Below are positions 12,210 to 23,946 of a stretch of 64,000 nucleotides of DNA, piece by piece. The stretch's first letter is position 1, and each line of letters begins with the position of its first letter. Below the pieces are notes generated by a model. That model searched no databases, had not been told where the DNA came from, and saw only the letters and a list, made by a program, of their open reading frames with translations. This DNA is from Cytauxzoon felis (Eukaryota; Apicomplexa; Aconoidasida; Piroplasmida; Theileriidae), in contig JAIQCW010000250.1 in the NCBI GenBank assembly GCA_020283715.1, forward strand, positions 22,838-86,837. The letters are read 5' to 3'. The position numbers were made by a program, and so were the translations under genes.

Positions 12210-14791
12210 TTATTTGGCTCCATGTCTATTGATTTCTTCTAATTTATTGTCTGTAGATGTTAGGGATATACGTAACGTTACCTCAACATACCAGATTCTA
12301 CAGCTTTTTCCTCCTTACTTTCAGTTGTCTCTTCTTCAGTCTTCTTTACTTCTGTTTTCTTTGCGCCCATTTCTTCAAGTTCTTTTTTCCCGACTTCAAC
12401 GATATATTTGCGAACATCAGATATTAAAATGTCATCATTCTTTAGCAAAGCTGCAGCTATGGTGAATTGTAAATTCTCAATTACAATGGATGAAGTACTA
12501 TCTGGGCGTGATTTGCTGAGTTCATCACGCAATTTCTCCATCAAATCCTTACAATAATCTGGTTTTGATTTGCAAACGTTGACAATTTTTTCAAATATCC
12601 TAGCAGACATACATTCCATCCAGCCACTATGGCTATAGTCCAATAAACCCGCTACAATCTCACTATTACTAGCATTGTCCTTAAACTTTTCTGAATCTTC
12701 ATCAAATTTACTCTCCTATAAAAAGATTTAATGAAATTTCTAAATTATATATCTCCCATAGAATCATAAACCATCATTCATCAATTCCACTCGAGGTCTA
12801 ATCCCTACTCTCTTCGTCCTGCAGACAGCTCTCCACTTGAGGTCCTGCCGTCAGCTCTTCTAATTACTTACCCCTCCGCTTCCCTGAGATCAGCTACGGG
12901 TAATCCACTTGAGGTTACATCCAACACATCCTTAGCACCATCATCCATCATTCCCATGATGGATGATCCATCACTACCTTCTCTACCGCCACGATCTCTG
13001 GGAGTGGCTTTACTCTTTAGAGATAGGTAAATAGAAAAGCTCCATGCAATGGGAAAGAGAGTTGGATTGGACCTCAGGTGGAGGCGAGTGAGATGGGGTT
13101 ATCATGGTGTTTATTAATAATTATGGTGTAATTTATCCCCACAAATAGACTTACTGCATCTTCAATGCATTTCTTCATGTATTCGTCATTATGTGATTCT
13201 GTTAGAGCGGCCTGAGGAATGTATGGTATATTTAAGAATTGATTACCTCATTTTCTTGTTCTGCGTATTTTATCATTGATTTCTTCAATTTTTCATCATC
13301 ATTACCATTAATTGCTACGGTATTACTTATTGTTCTTATTGTTTGTACAATTTTTAAATTTAATTTCTTTTGTGTATTCACAAACATGTTAATTAACCCC
13401 ATTTCAGCTTTGGATGATTCTTCTCTATTACAATCAACCCCCCCATGTTCTGGGGTTTAATAATGTATCAGATTTTGTTAATAATTCATGTTCTATATTA
13501 GCTAATAGCATATTAGATGTATTTGAGAAGATTTCCCATGTCAATTCTGAACTATGATGTTTATGTACCTCTTTTAAATGTTTATCTTTACTTTTTAATA
13601 ATGATGGGATTATATGTTTAGTTTTTAATAAATTTTTAATTAAATCTCCATGTAATTCAGAATCTAACATTGTAATTACTTGTAATGTCTTATCTGTATT
13701 ACGTTTCTCAACAAGCTATAAAATTATAAAAATATATCCCCATATTAACATACCTTTTCACAAACACCCAACAAATTTTTATAGTGCTCCCCAGAATAAT
13801 CTGGGGAATCTTTTAATAATTTAACACATCTTTGAGCTGTTATAGAAGTATAGGGTAAAAATAAAATAAAATGTTTATGTATCATATTGATCCAACGATT
13901 TAAATATTGTAATTTTGTTTCTACAGGTGCTGTACTTTTTACTAATTTAGACATGCCTAAATAAGCAATTCTACATACTACAAATGCCTCTAGGCATGAT
14001 AATACTATAGGACTCTTCCCAGATTTATTATTGGGCATACCTAATAATATTAATAATATTAATCATACAAAACATACTCTTCTTCATATGACCTACACTA
14101 TATAACATAATCTTTGGTACATCCTCCTTAGGATTACTCACAAATACCATATGCTTCTCATCATTATCATCTAAACCTATCGTATTAGGTTCAACAAGAT
14201 CCCATGATGAACCTTTAACATTCAAATAATGTAACAATATATTAAATATAGTATATAATTCCGATTCTTCTACATCTACTTTTGTAGATTCCATAGGTCT
14301 ATGCGATACCAAAAATTCCGCCTCTACTTGTGCTTCCTTCAAATTATGCTCATGCTCTTCCGGGGTCACCTCATGTTCCTTTTCTGACTTGTCTCCATCT
14401 TCATCTTCATACCTAGACATCGATATATAATCAAAATTCACAGCCAATCCTTCTGTCAACCCTTCTTTCAATGAATCCTGTACATTTTTCTCCTATTATA
14501 TACATGAATGATATATCATTCAGACTTACATCCTCAGTAGATGGTTCCGATGTAGCCGCATCAGATGGACCAACACATCTAACCAATGTAGCCTTTACAG
14601 CTATCAAATATATTATATATACTATTTCCATTAGTTGAACATTATCGGTGAGTAATATATATACAAATTAAAAGGTGTCTCATTAAACCTAGACAAAAAC
14701 CCTCACCAAATGCACCTCGATGCAACAATACATTCTGATACATCGAAGCTCCAGGACTGATGTTATTATTATGTATGATTATATTAGTCAT
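12210..14791 (-). CDS. Unknown protein of about 600 residues, one apparent frameshift
   Basis: Coding blocks in minus order: 14492..14078, 14040..13754, 13715..13247, 13211..13155, 12715..12292 and 12250..12210, preceded by one of two possible 5' ends. Either exon 14631..14530 starts MEIVYIIYLIAV, which looks like a signal peptide. Or exon 14791..14707 (MTNIIIHNNNISPGAS) splices to 14600..14530 in the same frame. All junctions are in phase except that exon 13715..13247 is one base too long; a run of seven C (13438..13444, plus strand) interrupts an otherwise continuous frame. The product is helical with an acidic, lysine-rich tail (KKTEVKKTEEETTESKEEK). I do not recognise the family. The intron 12716..13154 contains repeat copy 9. 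Confidence 0.7.
12787..13081 (-). repeat. Modular element, copy 9
   Basis: Intronic, sense to its host gene. Contains the optional cassette with the perfect stem tccatcat/atgatgga around 12950. Confidence 0.88.
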
Positions 14792-15100
14792 TTTAAAGGG
14801 AGAAATATATGAAGACTATAGAATTGGTAGAATATTTTAATATTTTGTCAGACAGTAATAAAAGTAGAGCTTACTCCACGAAAAATTTTGAAAATGTAAT
14901 AATTTACCATTAAATTAGCTAAATTCAATTATAATATATGATGTTATACTTGTATTTCTGATTATTATGGTCAGTTTAAATGTCAAAAATCTCAGTTGCT
15001 GGTACTTTGATCCCCATAAGTACATTTTATAAATTTTACTTAAATTTGCTTGAATGTGTAGATTGTAATTTAGTTATATAATAATTTTGATGATATAAAA
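14792..15100. other. Intergenic region between divergent genes
   Basis: AT-rich, no coding character and no repeat copy. It presumably carries the start regions of the unknown protein gene (-) and the SFT2-like gene (+). Confidence 0.45.
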
Positions 15101-16030
15101 ATGCCTGCTTCATCATATTCAGATTCGATGAGTTCGACTAGAGCTAGTGACTTTCTAACATTTGATACATCATCTTATAATAAAGATGTTTATAAATCGC
15201 AATTTGATGATCCAAAGAGTATATATAATGATTAATAATTGATATAGAATAATATAGGTGTTGGATTTGGACGTTTTTTTAATGATAATCAAAAGTCTAA
15301 AAATGTATGTAAATTTATGGTTATATTGACATTTATATATAGGAGGATAATTTTCTATTAAAAGGTATAGAATTTGTTACTAATGGTGCATCTAATATAG
15401 GAAGAGGTATATTTTATAATATAATTATATCCCTATAATTTAATAATAGGTGTAATGGATAGTAATGATAATCCATCAAAATTACAAGGTATAATTGAAT
15501 ATGGTAAAGGTATATTTGGTTTAAATAATGGTTGGCAAGGTGAATCATCATGGAAAACTTATACAAATTATAAAATATTTTTGATATTATTTGGTACAAG
15601 TTTAATATTTTTTATATTATCATTTATGACATTACCATTTATTGTCTTTTCACCACATAAATTTGGATTATTATTTACATGTGCATCAATTACATTTTTA
15701 ATGGCTATGGCATTCTTAAAAGGACCTGGATCATTAATTGAACATATGTTACATTCTAAAAGGATTATATTTACATGTGTATTTATAACGTCATTATTAT
15801 TCACGTTATTCTTTACTACAATTTATCCATTATATCTATTAGCATTATTATCATCAATAACACAATTCTTATCTTTAATGTCTGTAATTGTATCATATAT
15901 ACCAGGTTTGTTATCTAATTCATCATCAATAATCATCAACACAGGTGGTGCCGGAGCTCTCAAATTATTATACTCATCATTATGGTCATATATCAAAGGA
16001 ACATCCAATTCTGATGTACTGCCACTCTAA
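15101..16030 (+). CDS. SFT2-like Golgi vesicle transport protein
   Basis: Exons 15101..15218, 15258..15304, 15343..15406 and 15450..16030 join in phase and give 269 residues. A serine-rich hydrophilic N-terminus is followed by four close-set membrane segments starting near FLILFGTSLIFFILSFMTL, then KFGLLFTCASITFLMAMAFLKGP, RIIFTCVFITSLLFTLFFTTIYP and a last pair of segments. The LPFIVFSPHKFGLLFTCAS and FLKGPGSLIEHML patterns match the SFT2 family, which supports fusion of endosome-derived vesicles with the Golgi. The N-terminal extension is longer than in yeast SFT2. All three introns are under 45 bp. Confidence 0.82.
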
Positions 16031-16065
16031 ACTAATCTTTTTCAATTTCTATATATACTCGATGC

Positions 16066-16353
16066 TTCACTTGAGGTTACATCCACATCTCCTCGTCCTG
16101 CAGACAGCTCTCCACCCGAGGTACAATCCACCTCTATTCCACTCGCCGTGGAGGCCTCTTCCAATTACCTATCTCTAAAGAGTAAAGCCACTCCCGGAGA
16201 TCGTGGCGAAGATGGAGAAGGTAAGGATTGGACCTCAAGTGGAAGTAGAATCCTGGAAGCGATCTCAGGGAGCTGGAAGGGGAAGTAAATAAAGGAGCTG
16301 ACGGCAGGATTAGACCTCAGATGGAGAGCTGTCTGCAAGACGATCTCATGTGG
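16066..16353 (+). repeat. Modular element, copy 10
   Basis: Fills the gap between the convergent 3' ends of the SFT2-like gene and the three-unit repeat protein gene. Confidence 0.88.
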
Positions 16354-16375
16354 AATACAAGAAGTAGAATTGGAT

Positions 16376-18004
16376 CTAAGTTCTCATAGATAGCTTCAAG
16401 GTATTAATGTGGATGAAGATTTTAAGTGAGACTGGTTTAGTATAACCTTTATCATTAGCTGAAGTAAGTGCATTTTTAATTGGTGTGAGTTTTCCTTCAA
16501 GTGCGGCATTAATTTGACCTGGATCTATTTGATTATAATCAGTTGCAGTCTCTAGCGTCCATTTATTGGGTCGAGGAGTGTTCATACGTTTATACCATTT
16601 ATTCTCTCCAGGGGTGGATGATGCTGCTCCGGTTTTAGATAAACATATTAAGAGAGGTTTCTTTAGTTCAGGTTTACTATCTTTATCCAATGGAAAATAT
16701 ACAAATACACCTCCACCAGTACTAAATGAAAAATTTTCAAGTACATCTTGATCAATTCCATCCGTAATGTGACCATGTATGGTAATCCGGTTAACTCTGT
16801 CAGTGGCATTTGTAATAGGATGTCTATAACCTTTATAACTAGTGGTACCAGAGCTTAATGCATCAACAGTAATTTTATCGTTAGGTGATTTTGGACGTGC
16901 TGTGTATGTGATAGTATTTTCACCTGCCCCCGGAGCCCTTTCAAGTTTAACTTCGTATTGGGATATGAGTGGAGTAAATTGATTGTCAAGTTGTTGTTTA
17001 ACTGCAGAATTCTCAGGACCGTAAGTTATAGTTGATGAAATGTCTTTCCACGTATTCCCCCTCTTGTAATATTTCCTTGTAGCATCCTGACCCGTATCGA
17101 CACAAACTATTAGAGGGAATTCATGATTAGGGTCATTATCTTTATGATAATATACATAAACTGCTTGAACATTAGTCTTAGGAGGATCTGTTGTGAACTT
17201 CAATGGAAAGCCATTGTGTTTGTATATAATAGTTCCATTAATAGGACTAGTAGCGGGTGGACTGTGTTTATACCTCACATACCCATTAGGTACGGGATTA
17301 TTAGCAGTTTGATCACCCTCCTTCTTCTCAACAGTAATTACCCTATTAGAAGGATTAGTATCATTACCCGTCATATATTTAATTGCATTACCAGAATCAG
17401 CAAGTATCGATCTCTTGTCTAATTTAATTACATAATCGGTACCTGTGACGGTAAGGCTGCTAGAGCCTGCAGCTGTTTGAAGTTCTGAATCTTGAACACT
17501 ATCGGGATTTGAAGTAAGTAAATTTCCAGTCGTGACTTTATTCCAATTATCAGCATTCGTACCTGCCTTATACCACTTCCTATCGCTACCTCCTTTATCA
17601 ATACATATAACCCTGGGCTTATCTATGTCAGATGCATGATTATAATAAATGTATACAGCCTCAACATTAGTAAATGTTGAACTCATATTATCACTCAATC
17701 CACCTCCCGTCATATCCCGATCACTATGCGTAATCTTTAGAAGCTTAAATCCGGTACTATTAAAATGCTTATAACCTCTCCATGTATCACTATCACCACC
17801 TTCAGCTTTATTAACTTGTACCTTCGTAACTGTAATTTCTTTTCCGACAGACATATATTTACCTCCATCAGTATTGGTAGCAGGATTTTGAGGCGCTTGA
17901 CTTATATCAATTTCAATAGAACCTAATGGAGTATAACCTGTATCTGTACCAAGGTCACGTTTAATATCTTGGAGTTTATCTTTAAATGTGTCAATTAGGC
18001 TGTC
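16376..18004 (-). CDS. Three-unit repeat protein of a piroplasm multigene-family type, 5' end missing
   Basis: The frame is open from 18004 to the stop at 16376 (542 residues); the first ATG is at 17854 but the coding pattern clearly starts upstream. Three units of about 165 residues each share the block V.A.Y.YY ... I.C.D.G ... WYK ... W: VEAVYIYYNHASDIDKPRVI, VQAVYVYYHKDND and GVFVYFPLDKDSKPEL, each followed by a WYK/YYK motif. This resembles FAINT-type (DUF529) or Theileria equi-specific surface or secreted families, from memory of the family style. Base composition is richer in GC than the neighbours. No signal peptide exon is visible; a stop codon and repeat copy 11 lie where it should be. 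It could be a broken family member or have a distant first exon. Confidence 0.6.
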   Translation of the reverse strand, partial: DSLIDTFKDKLQDIKRDLGTDTGYTPLGSIEIDISQAPQNPATNTDGGKYMSVGKEITVTKVQVNKAEGGDSDTWRGYKHFNSTGFKLLKITHSDRDMTGGGLSDNMSSTFTNVEAVYIYYNHASDIDKPRVICIDKGGSDRKWYKAGTNADNWNKVTTGNLLTSNPDSVQDSELQTAAGSSSLTVTGTDYVIKLDKRSILADSGNAIKYMTGNDTNPSNRVITVEKKEGDQTANNPVPNGYVRYKHSPPATSPINGTIIYKHNGFPLKFTTDPPKTNVQAVYVYYHKDNDPNHEFPLIVCVDTGQDATRKYYKRGNTWKDISSTITYGPENSAVKQQLDNQFTPLISQYEVKLERAPGAGENTITYTARPKSPNDKITVDALSSGTTSYKGYRHPITNATDRVNRITIHGHITDGIDQDVLENFSFSTGGGVFVYFPLDKDSKPELKKPLLICLSKTGAASSTPGENKWYKRMNTPRPNKWTLETATDYNQIDPGQINAALEGKLTPIKNALTSANDKGYTKPVSLKIFIHINTLKLSMRT

Positions 18005-18007
18005 TTA

Positions 18008-18190
18008 ACTTAGCTGATCTCAGGGAAGCGGAGGGGGAAGTAAATAGAAGAGCTGACGGCAGGACTACGAAAGGTGGAAGAGGTGAAGGTAGTGATTGGA
18101 CTTCGAGTGGAGCGAAGAATTTTCCTCGCAAAATTTTCTCCGCCGAGGGCGGAGGTTTTGTTCCCCCTCCAGCTCCCGGAGATCGCTTAC
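18008..18190. repeat. Modular element, copy 11, atypical
   Basis: Abuts the truncated 5' end of the repeat-protein frame. It lacks the cactcccggagatcgtgg slot and carries a unique insert with two palindromes, gaaaattttc near 18130 and a ccgccgagggcgg motif near 18150. Confidence 0.75.
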
Positions 18191-18337
18191 GGGTATATTG
18201 TAAATAATGTGTAATGAATTATTAAATTAAAATTATAATGCCTAAAGGCATATTACAAGGCTACATTATATAAAGTTAAAAATTTAAAACTATGTGTATT
18301 TAAAATCAACAGGAGTGTCTTCGTGTTAAAACTCCTT

Positions 18338-19774
18338 TTACATTAGCGTTCTTCCCCGAACGTCTATATTAAATGCATTAAATAAATTCTTTTTAGCCAA
18401 CTTGAACGCTGCATTCAACCAAAATTTAAATCCTCTATATCTCGTGTATCCTTCTGTTGGCCAATTCTGTTTATCTGCCTTCCTATATGTTTGTAGGTAA
18501 CCGTCACCCAAGAAATTGGTGAAGTTTAGGATTGCTAAGGATATGGCAAGTGTCATTGTTGGAAGTTGACCACAAGGCTTATCTCTGCCTCCCTTTTGTT
18601 TACCAACAGCTGATAAACCGAGTGCCTTTACGCCTTCTTGTGCAGTTACAAATGTAACAGTTATGAATCCAACCCAAAATGCATTACCAATTATCAATTT
18701 GCCTAAGAATGAGTCTGGGTAATGGAGGATTGTATAACAGGTGTAGACACAAAAGAGTGCATAGGCTTCTATGATCCAACAAGCATTCCATCCTTTCTTA
18801 GTATCCCATTTATCTCCTGGTCCTAAACATTTGGCATCCAGTATGCAGATGATCAAAGCTGGCATAGCATGTACAATCAAATTTATTATTTCAATATTGT
18901 AGGCAGTATTAGGATCCGCCAATAGGAACGGAGCTATACCAGGGTATACACAGTAAAAAGCTCCTAAAGAGAAGACAGTAAGCATAAATGGAGACCACGT
19001 CATTCCATGACCTAATGCTTCCGACAATTCAGTTTCATTTTTACTAGTTGTACTTCCTTGTTGGCTTGAGCTATGTGATTGATCTCCTTTATCCTCTCCA
19101 CATCCGTTAGTTTCATTTTTCTTGTCACAATTCTGTTTCCCAAAGTGACAAAGCCCACAATGTATAGTCCAGGAAATGGCTGTGACACACATGAAAAACA
19201 TATTTGCAACACATTGTCCATAAACAATCCAGTAATCAGCATCCTGTAGGAGACACTTATCTGCAAAATATAAAAATACTTTATGGTAAATAGCCACAAA
19301 AACAGATGATAGTGGTACACCAGCATTGAAATATGTGACACCGTCCGACTCTACACCGTTGGAAAATGTGACATTTAGGCCTACAATGAAGTAATGTCCT
19401 ATAATTGTCAGTAAGTAAAGGTCAACATCACCTAAATCTCCACCATACGTAAAGACATAAAAGCTGGATATTGCAAACACAACCATCAACCAATTTGTGA
19501 TAGTTGATAATATAGCCTTGTCCCTCTTTTCATCTACAATTGCTGCAATTGTATTAGATACAGCAAATCCAGCAAGTCCTCCTAATTCAATAGGATTATG
19601 GAATAGTTTAATGAAAACTCCAAGTTTACTAACGGGAAGATGGTATCTACCAAGGGCATATTTAGCACATGCCAATGCTAACCTCAGTGATAATACCATG
19701 ATAAATCCCACCAGAAACATAGAGACTTCCATAAGGAAACCCTTATCTTTGTTAGCACTACTGGTTTGATTCAT
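18338..19774 (-). CDS. Polytopic membrane protein with about 11 membrane segments
   Basis: A single exon encodes 478 residues. About eleven hydrophobic segments are visible, for example FLVGFIMVLSLRLALACA, AILSTITNWLMVVFAISSF, VANMFFMCVTAISW, LIVHAMPALIICILDA and IIGNAFWVGFITVTFVTA. A hydrophilic, cysteine- and serine-rich loop lies in the middle (residues near 225-265) with NET and NVT-type glycosylation sequons. Eleven segments with a central loop fits an equilibrative nucleoside transporter-like fold. It also fits the Tpr/Tar-type multigene membrane proteins of Theileria, which I favour because of the intronless layout beside a family-type gene. Codon use is less AT-biased than in the housekeeping genes. 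Substrate unknown. Confidence 0.7.
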   Translation of the reverse strand: MNQTSSANKDKGFLMEVSMFLVGFIMVLSLRLALACAKYALGRYHLPVSKLGVFIKLFHNPIELGGLAGFAVSNTIAAIVDEKRDKAILSTITNWLMVVFAISSFYVFTYGGDLGDVDLYLLTIIGHYFIVGLNVTFSNGVESDGVTYFNAGVPLSSVFVAIYHKVFLYFADKCLLQDADYWIVYGQCVANMFFMCVTAISWTIHCGLCHFGKQNCDKKNETNGCGEDKGDQSHSSSQQGSTTSKNETELSEALGHGMTWSPFMLTVFSLGAFYCVYPGIAPFLLADPNTAYNIEIINLIVHAMPALIICILDAKCLGPGDKWDTKKGWNACWIIEAYALFCVYTCYTILHYPDSFLGKLIIGNAFWVGFITVTFVTAQEGVKALGLSAVGKQKGGRDKPCGQLPTMTLAISLAILNFTNFLGDGYLQTYRKADKQNWPTEGYTRYRGFKFWLNAAFKLAKKNLFNAFNIDVRGRTLM

Positions 19775-20154
19775 TTTTCTAGTATGTGTATATCAATGAA
19801 ATCTTCAAGTAATTAAAGCCTATTTAAAATTACAGAAAACAAACGTTGCGATAAATGAGACTATAGTACAGTAAACATTGCGATATTTTTGCGATTATGC
19901 TACATTCTTGCTCAAATGTGCATTTACAATCCTACATTTCTACACCATCCCTTGTGTCATTTTTACACATTCTATAAAATTAGGGATGATGTATCATGAT
20001 GTGTTGAGTAGAATTAACCTTAATATACTACAAATTCATATTGAATATTGATATTACTTTACATTTCGTTATTATCGTCCTTCCACCCATCATCCCAGAT
20101 GTGGCCTTAGTGGCTCCTCCATACTATAAATACCCCAATTTGATGAAGTTCATT
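19775..20154. other. Intergenic region
   Basis: AT-rich with short poly-T tracts; no gene, repeat copy or RNA gene recognised. Confidence 0.4.
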
Positions 20155-20471
20155 CTATTCCTCAGTTAAATTAATCACTTGTATACAATCTACCTGATGT
20201 AAATAATTGAGAATACGTGTATATGGTAGAGGATTTAATGATATAAGTCTGTAAATATTGATTTCATCATGAGTCATACTTCCAGTAACATCATCTCTAG
20301 AAATATAGAAATTTCCAACACATATGGAAGTTTGGGGATTATTATGGACTTTTTATCACTTGTAGTCATTTCTATAACCATAGTTCCTATATGACTATCC
20401 ATTAACTCCAGTATCACATCATTCATTTTTGACAAGTGGGTCCATTGATTGGTTATACTTTCTACCTCCAT
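20155..20471 (-). CDS. Possible small gene, unknown
   Basis: An ATG at 20471 opens MEVESITNQWTHLSKMNDV. A second block with coding character, MTHDEINIYRLISLNPLPY and onward, ends in LTEE before a stop at 20155. Joining the blocks needs an intron of about 50 bp with a weak gtccat donor and a ttctag acceptor. The predicted product is around 90 residues, helical and acidic. No family is recognised. The composition is less AT-rich than the flanks, which supports coding, but the splice model is uncertain and an extra upstream exon is possible. Confidence 0.4.
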
Positions 20472-20715
20472 AATGTAATTTTATAATATCACCATTATCT
20501 TTTAGTGTGGATCCATCGAAGGATCTTTCCATAATTATAGCCTTGGAGGCTTTATTTCTCAACTTTTCCCACCGATTACCATTTGTTGGCTACATTGTCC
20601 ATGGTACATAGTAAATTACTATGTATTATCACCACAAATATCAGGTTAGCTACTTTTACCACCATTATTTATGGTAACTAAACATACAATATGAATTTAA
20701 AAAACACTACTAACC

Positions 20716-20990
20716 TTGGGTTATAGGGATAATAAACACTATAATTCCCACTTTTTAAATACAATTAAAGATTTCTCTTTTATTATAATATATACTCACA
20801 TATTAATACAATTGAGGGATGATATATAGTTGTGTGATGATATATATGTATTAATATAAAGTATTATTACAATATATATACTATAATACTACTAACATGA
20901 ACTGAATATAGTAACTATATTATACATATAATAATACTACATATATATACTTTTATAAATTATTATAATATTATAATTAGTTTATAAATA
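20716..20990 (+). repeat. AT-rich dispersed repeat R2, copy 1
   Basis: Shares long identical blocks with 31507..31776, including aatacaattgagggatgat, a run from gtattaatataaagtatt onward, and tatagtaactatattatac. The order and spacing are the same in both copies. No open frame. Confidence 0.85.
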
Positions 20991-21040
20991 GTATTATAAA
21001 TCAATTGTTAAAAATGTTATTTAATTGTTTTACATAAAAT

Positions 21041-21113
21041 ATGACCTCAAGTGGAGAGATGACGGCAGGATTAAGAGATGTTGGACATACGGCGGTTGTA
21101 ACCTCTAGTGGTT
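21041..21113. repeat. Modular element, copy 12, remnant
   Basis: Only an acctcaagtgg end, a gacggcagg slot and an acctctagtgg end remain, upstream of the small membrane protein gene. Confidence 0.65.
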
Positions 21114-21381
21114 ATGCAAGACCTAATAAGTGTATATAATATATATATGATGTCTATATATGTGTTATAGAGCTGATAATGTACATATCTGCGTGTATAG
21201 TATGAGATGCGTCAAGCAGCGACTTTGGTATGAAGATGCAGAGGCGAAAATTCTCAGGATCTGTATTTTTGTATAGTATCGTTGAGAATTTACGTTACAG
21301 ATTATAAAAACATTAGAATTTTTAATTTATTTTATTTAAGAAATTTAATTTAGATAATTTTACAGAACATATTTATATAAA

Positions 21382-21987
21382 ATGGACGCATTAAATAAAA
21401 AGAACAACGAAAAGAAAATCTGTTTGATTGTGACATCTGTCATAGTAGGATTGGGTGTATTGATATTAATATTGGCATTGACATTGAGTGGTACTGCTGA
21501 TGTAGAGAAGAAGCATGTGATAATACAGACAACAACGGAGGCTGTCCCAGTAGAAACTCAGACAGAACCGGTACATTGGGATCATGGACTCTTGGTACGA
21601 GAATCATTAAATGTTGTTGGTAAAGAATTAGAAAAAGCATTAGGTAAAACTTTCCCTGAGACTGAGGCTTATAAATCGTTTGAAGCACTTAGAGAGTTGA
21701 TATCTGAATCACGTAAAAAGAGAGAAGAATTAATTAAGGCCAATACTAAGAGTACATCAACTACAGAATTAGATCCAAGAGGTATATAAAAATTATATTT
21801 ATATATAATATAATCTATAGGTGACCTTGTCGACCATACCACACATGAGAAGGGGGTACAAGTAGATGTGAGTGAAAGTTCAGGAAGAAATTTAAGAGAT
21901 GAATCTGAATCTAGACATGATGATAAGAAATCTGAATCACGCAGCCATAGGTCTGTAGGGACAGAGACTGATAGTAGTCGTCTTTAA
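21382..21987 (+). CDS. Small single-pass membrane protein, unknown
   Basis: Exons 21382..21781 and 21821..21987 join in phase and give 188 residues. A basic start (MDALNKKNNEKK) precedes one strong membrane segment at residues about 12-34 (ICLIVTSVIVGLGVLILILA). A long, charged, probably disordered region follows, rich in K, E and S, ending ETDSSRL. This is a type II anchor or uncleaved signal. No domain recognised. It lacks any modular repeat. The composition suggests a lineage-specific parasite protein rather than a housekeeping gene. Confidence 0.7.
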
Positions 21988-22247
21988 TACTTTATAGAAT
22001 GAAACGATGATTATATGAAAAATGAGTGAAAAAAATATATTTTTTCAATTGAATTCATGTATGATTATTATTATCAAAAATTAATTTAATAATTTTGAAT
22101 TTATTATTGTCTAGCCCATATTTACATAGATCCCACGTAATCATTATATATATATAGTGCCAATACATTCAATGTAACTGATTCTAATAATTAATACCAT
22201 AATTCTACTGTTTTAATATAATAAATTAAATTTTATTATAGAAGAAG

Positions 22248-23853
22248 ATGGTTGTAGGTTGGACTTGTGAAGTTTGTCTTGTACCGAATGACGAGTCGGT
22301 TAATATTTGTTGTTGTTGTTCTAGTGTAAGAACTATGGATATAAAGCGTGAGATTAGTAGTAAGTTATAATAATAATAATTATTAATTATTATAAATAAT
22401 AGGGGATGTTATGGAATTACCATTGAAGAAACAAAAGGTTGAGAGTTATGGTGATGATGTTGATCGTATACGTATGGATTATGTTATGGATGATTTGAAG
22501 AGTACAGTTGTATTTGTTGTAGGTTCATCTGAGATTGAGCAGATACCACAAGATTGTTGTGATAAGAAGAGGATAGAAGGTGGTTTAGAATCATTGTATG
22601 AATGTTCATTACCAACACCAATATTAAATATGCCAAAGATTAAAGTAATAAATGTATCATGTGGTGCATTACATACTGCATTATTAACAAGTAATGGTAA
22701 TGTATATACATTTGGTTGTAATGATATGGGTGCATTAGGTAGATTAACAAATAATTCAAATGTACCAGATTCTGAACCATTTATAGTAGAATTAAAACAA
22801 CCTATAAAAAAAGTAACATGTGGTGATAATCATACATTATTTTTAACTTATAATGGTAATGTATATTTATGTGGTGGTTTTAAAGATAGTGAAGGATTAA
22901 TTGGTATGGTAGATTATAATGAATATACAAAATTAAAATATATTGATTTTGTTAATATACCTATTATAGTACCATGTGATATTGAAGGATCAACTATAAT
23001 TACTGATATATCATCAGGTGAAAATCATTGTGTATTATTACCAAATGGGGGTGGGGGTGTTTATGTATTTGGTAGTAATGAATTTAATCAATTAATGATA
23101 TGGAATGATGATCAAATACAAGTCTATACTGAAGATGATATTGATTTAAAAGATTCTAAATTGAAAAAATTATCTCTAGTATGGCCACAATATCGTACTG
23201 TATTCGATCTTAATGTTATTGATGGATTAGATGATGAATTACCTGGTAAAAGAAAAAGAAGAAGAAGAAGTATTGATAGTATCATTGGTATTTATACTGG
23301 TTATTGCACTACATTTATTCAAACTAAAAATTCATTAAAAGTATATGGGGCTGGTAGAAATGGTCAAGGTGAAGTTGGTTGTAATAGTAATGATAAAATA
23401 GTTTCTAAACCTACTGAACTTAAAGTATTCCAAGGTTTAGAAATACATAATCTAATTGGTGGACAATTCTTTACAATGGCATTATTAGATGATGGATTAT
23501 ATACTTGGGGTAGCTTAGATTATAATGGACATAATAATAATATCGATAGACAACCAATACCATTAAAATTAGATGCTTTCAATGATGTACCAATCGAATT
23601 CATATTTAATGGAGCTGATACATCATTTGCTGTTACATTACATAATGAAATATATGCATGGGGATCAGCACAAAATTATATACTTGGTAATGGTAAAGAT
23701 TATGTCCTACAAAAATCACCCGTACTCATACCAAATGAACACCTATTAAATTTTAAAATCATAAATGGTATGGGCGGATCACAACATACCGTCTTTCTAT
23801 GCAATAAACGCAGAAATAATCGCACTTTTACCGAACATTATCAACCATTGTAA
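22248..23853 (+). CDS. RanBP2-type zinc finger plus RCC1-repeat protein
   Basis: Exons 22248..22359 and 22403..23853 join in phase and give 520 residues. The first exon encodes a compact zinc finger, GWTCEVCLVPNDESVNICCC, with the W-x-C-x2-C ... N-x-C-x2-C layout of RanBP2 fingers. Exon 2 encodes RCC1-like units with the recurring pattern SCGALHTALLTSNGNVYTFG, TCGDNHTLFLTYNGNVYLCG, SSGENHCVLLPNGGGGVYVFG and GGQFFTMALLDDGLYTWG, building most of a seven-bladed propeller. A basic stretch GKRKRRRRSID (about residue 285) may be a nuclear signal. The zinc finger could bind Ran or ubiquitin, or RNA. The fusion suggests nuclear pore or Ran-related work; this is inference. Confidence 0.82.
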
Positions 23854-23946
23854 ACCATTCCTATACCTACAAATATTGTTATCTTATTTTATTACATTAA
23901 AATCTACAATACAAACAAAAAAAAGTCAGTATACAACAAAAGTCTA

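Larger units (their letters stand above)
20472..21381. other. Intergenic region with one dispersed AT-rich repeat and one element remnant
   Basis: Holds the AT-rich repeat R2 (20716..20990) and a short modular element remnant (21041..21113). The stretch 21170..21290 is GC-richer than its surroundings but shows no tRNA-like or other RNA fold I could confirm. Confidence 0.45.

Noticed and set aside
18338..19774. Firm call as a nucleoside transporter
   Set aside because: Segment number fits, but no diagnostic residue pattern could be confirmed, and parasite multigene membrane families have the same shape.
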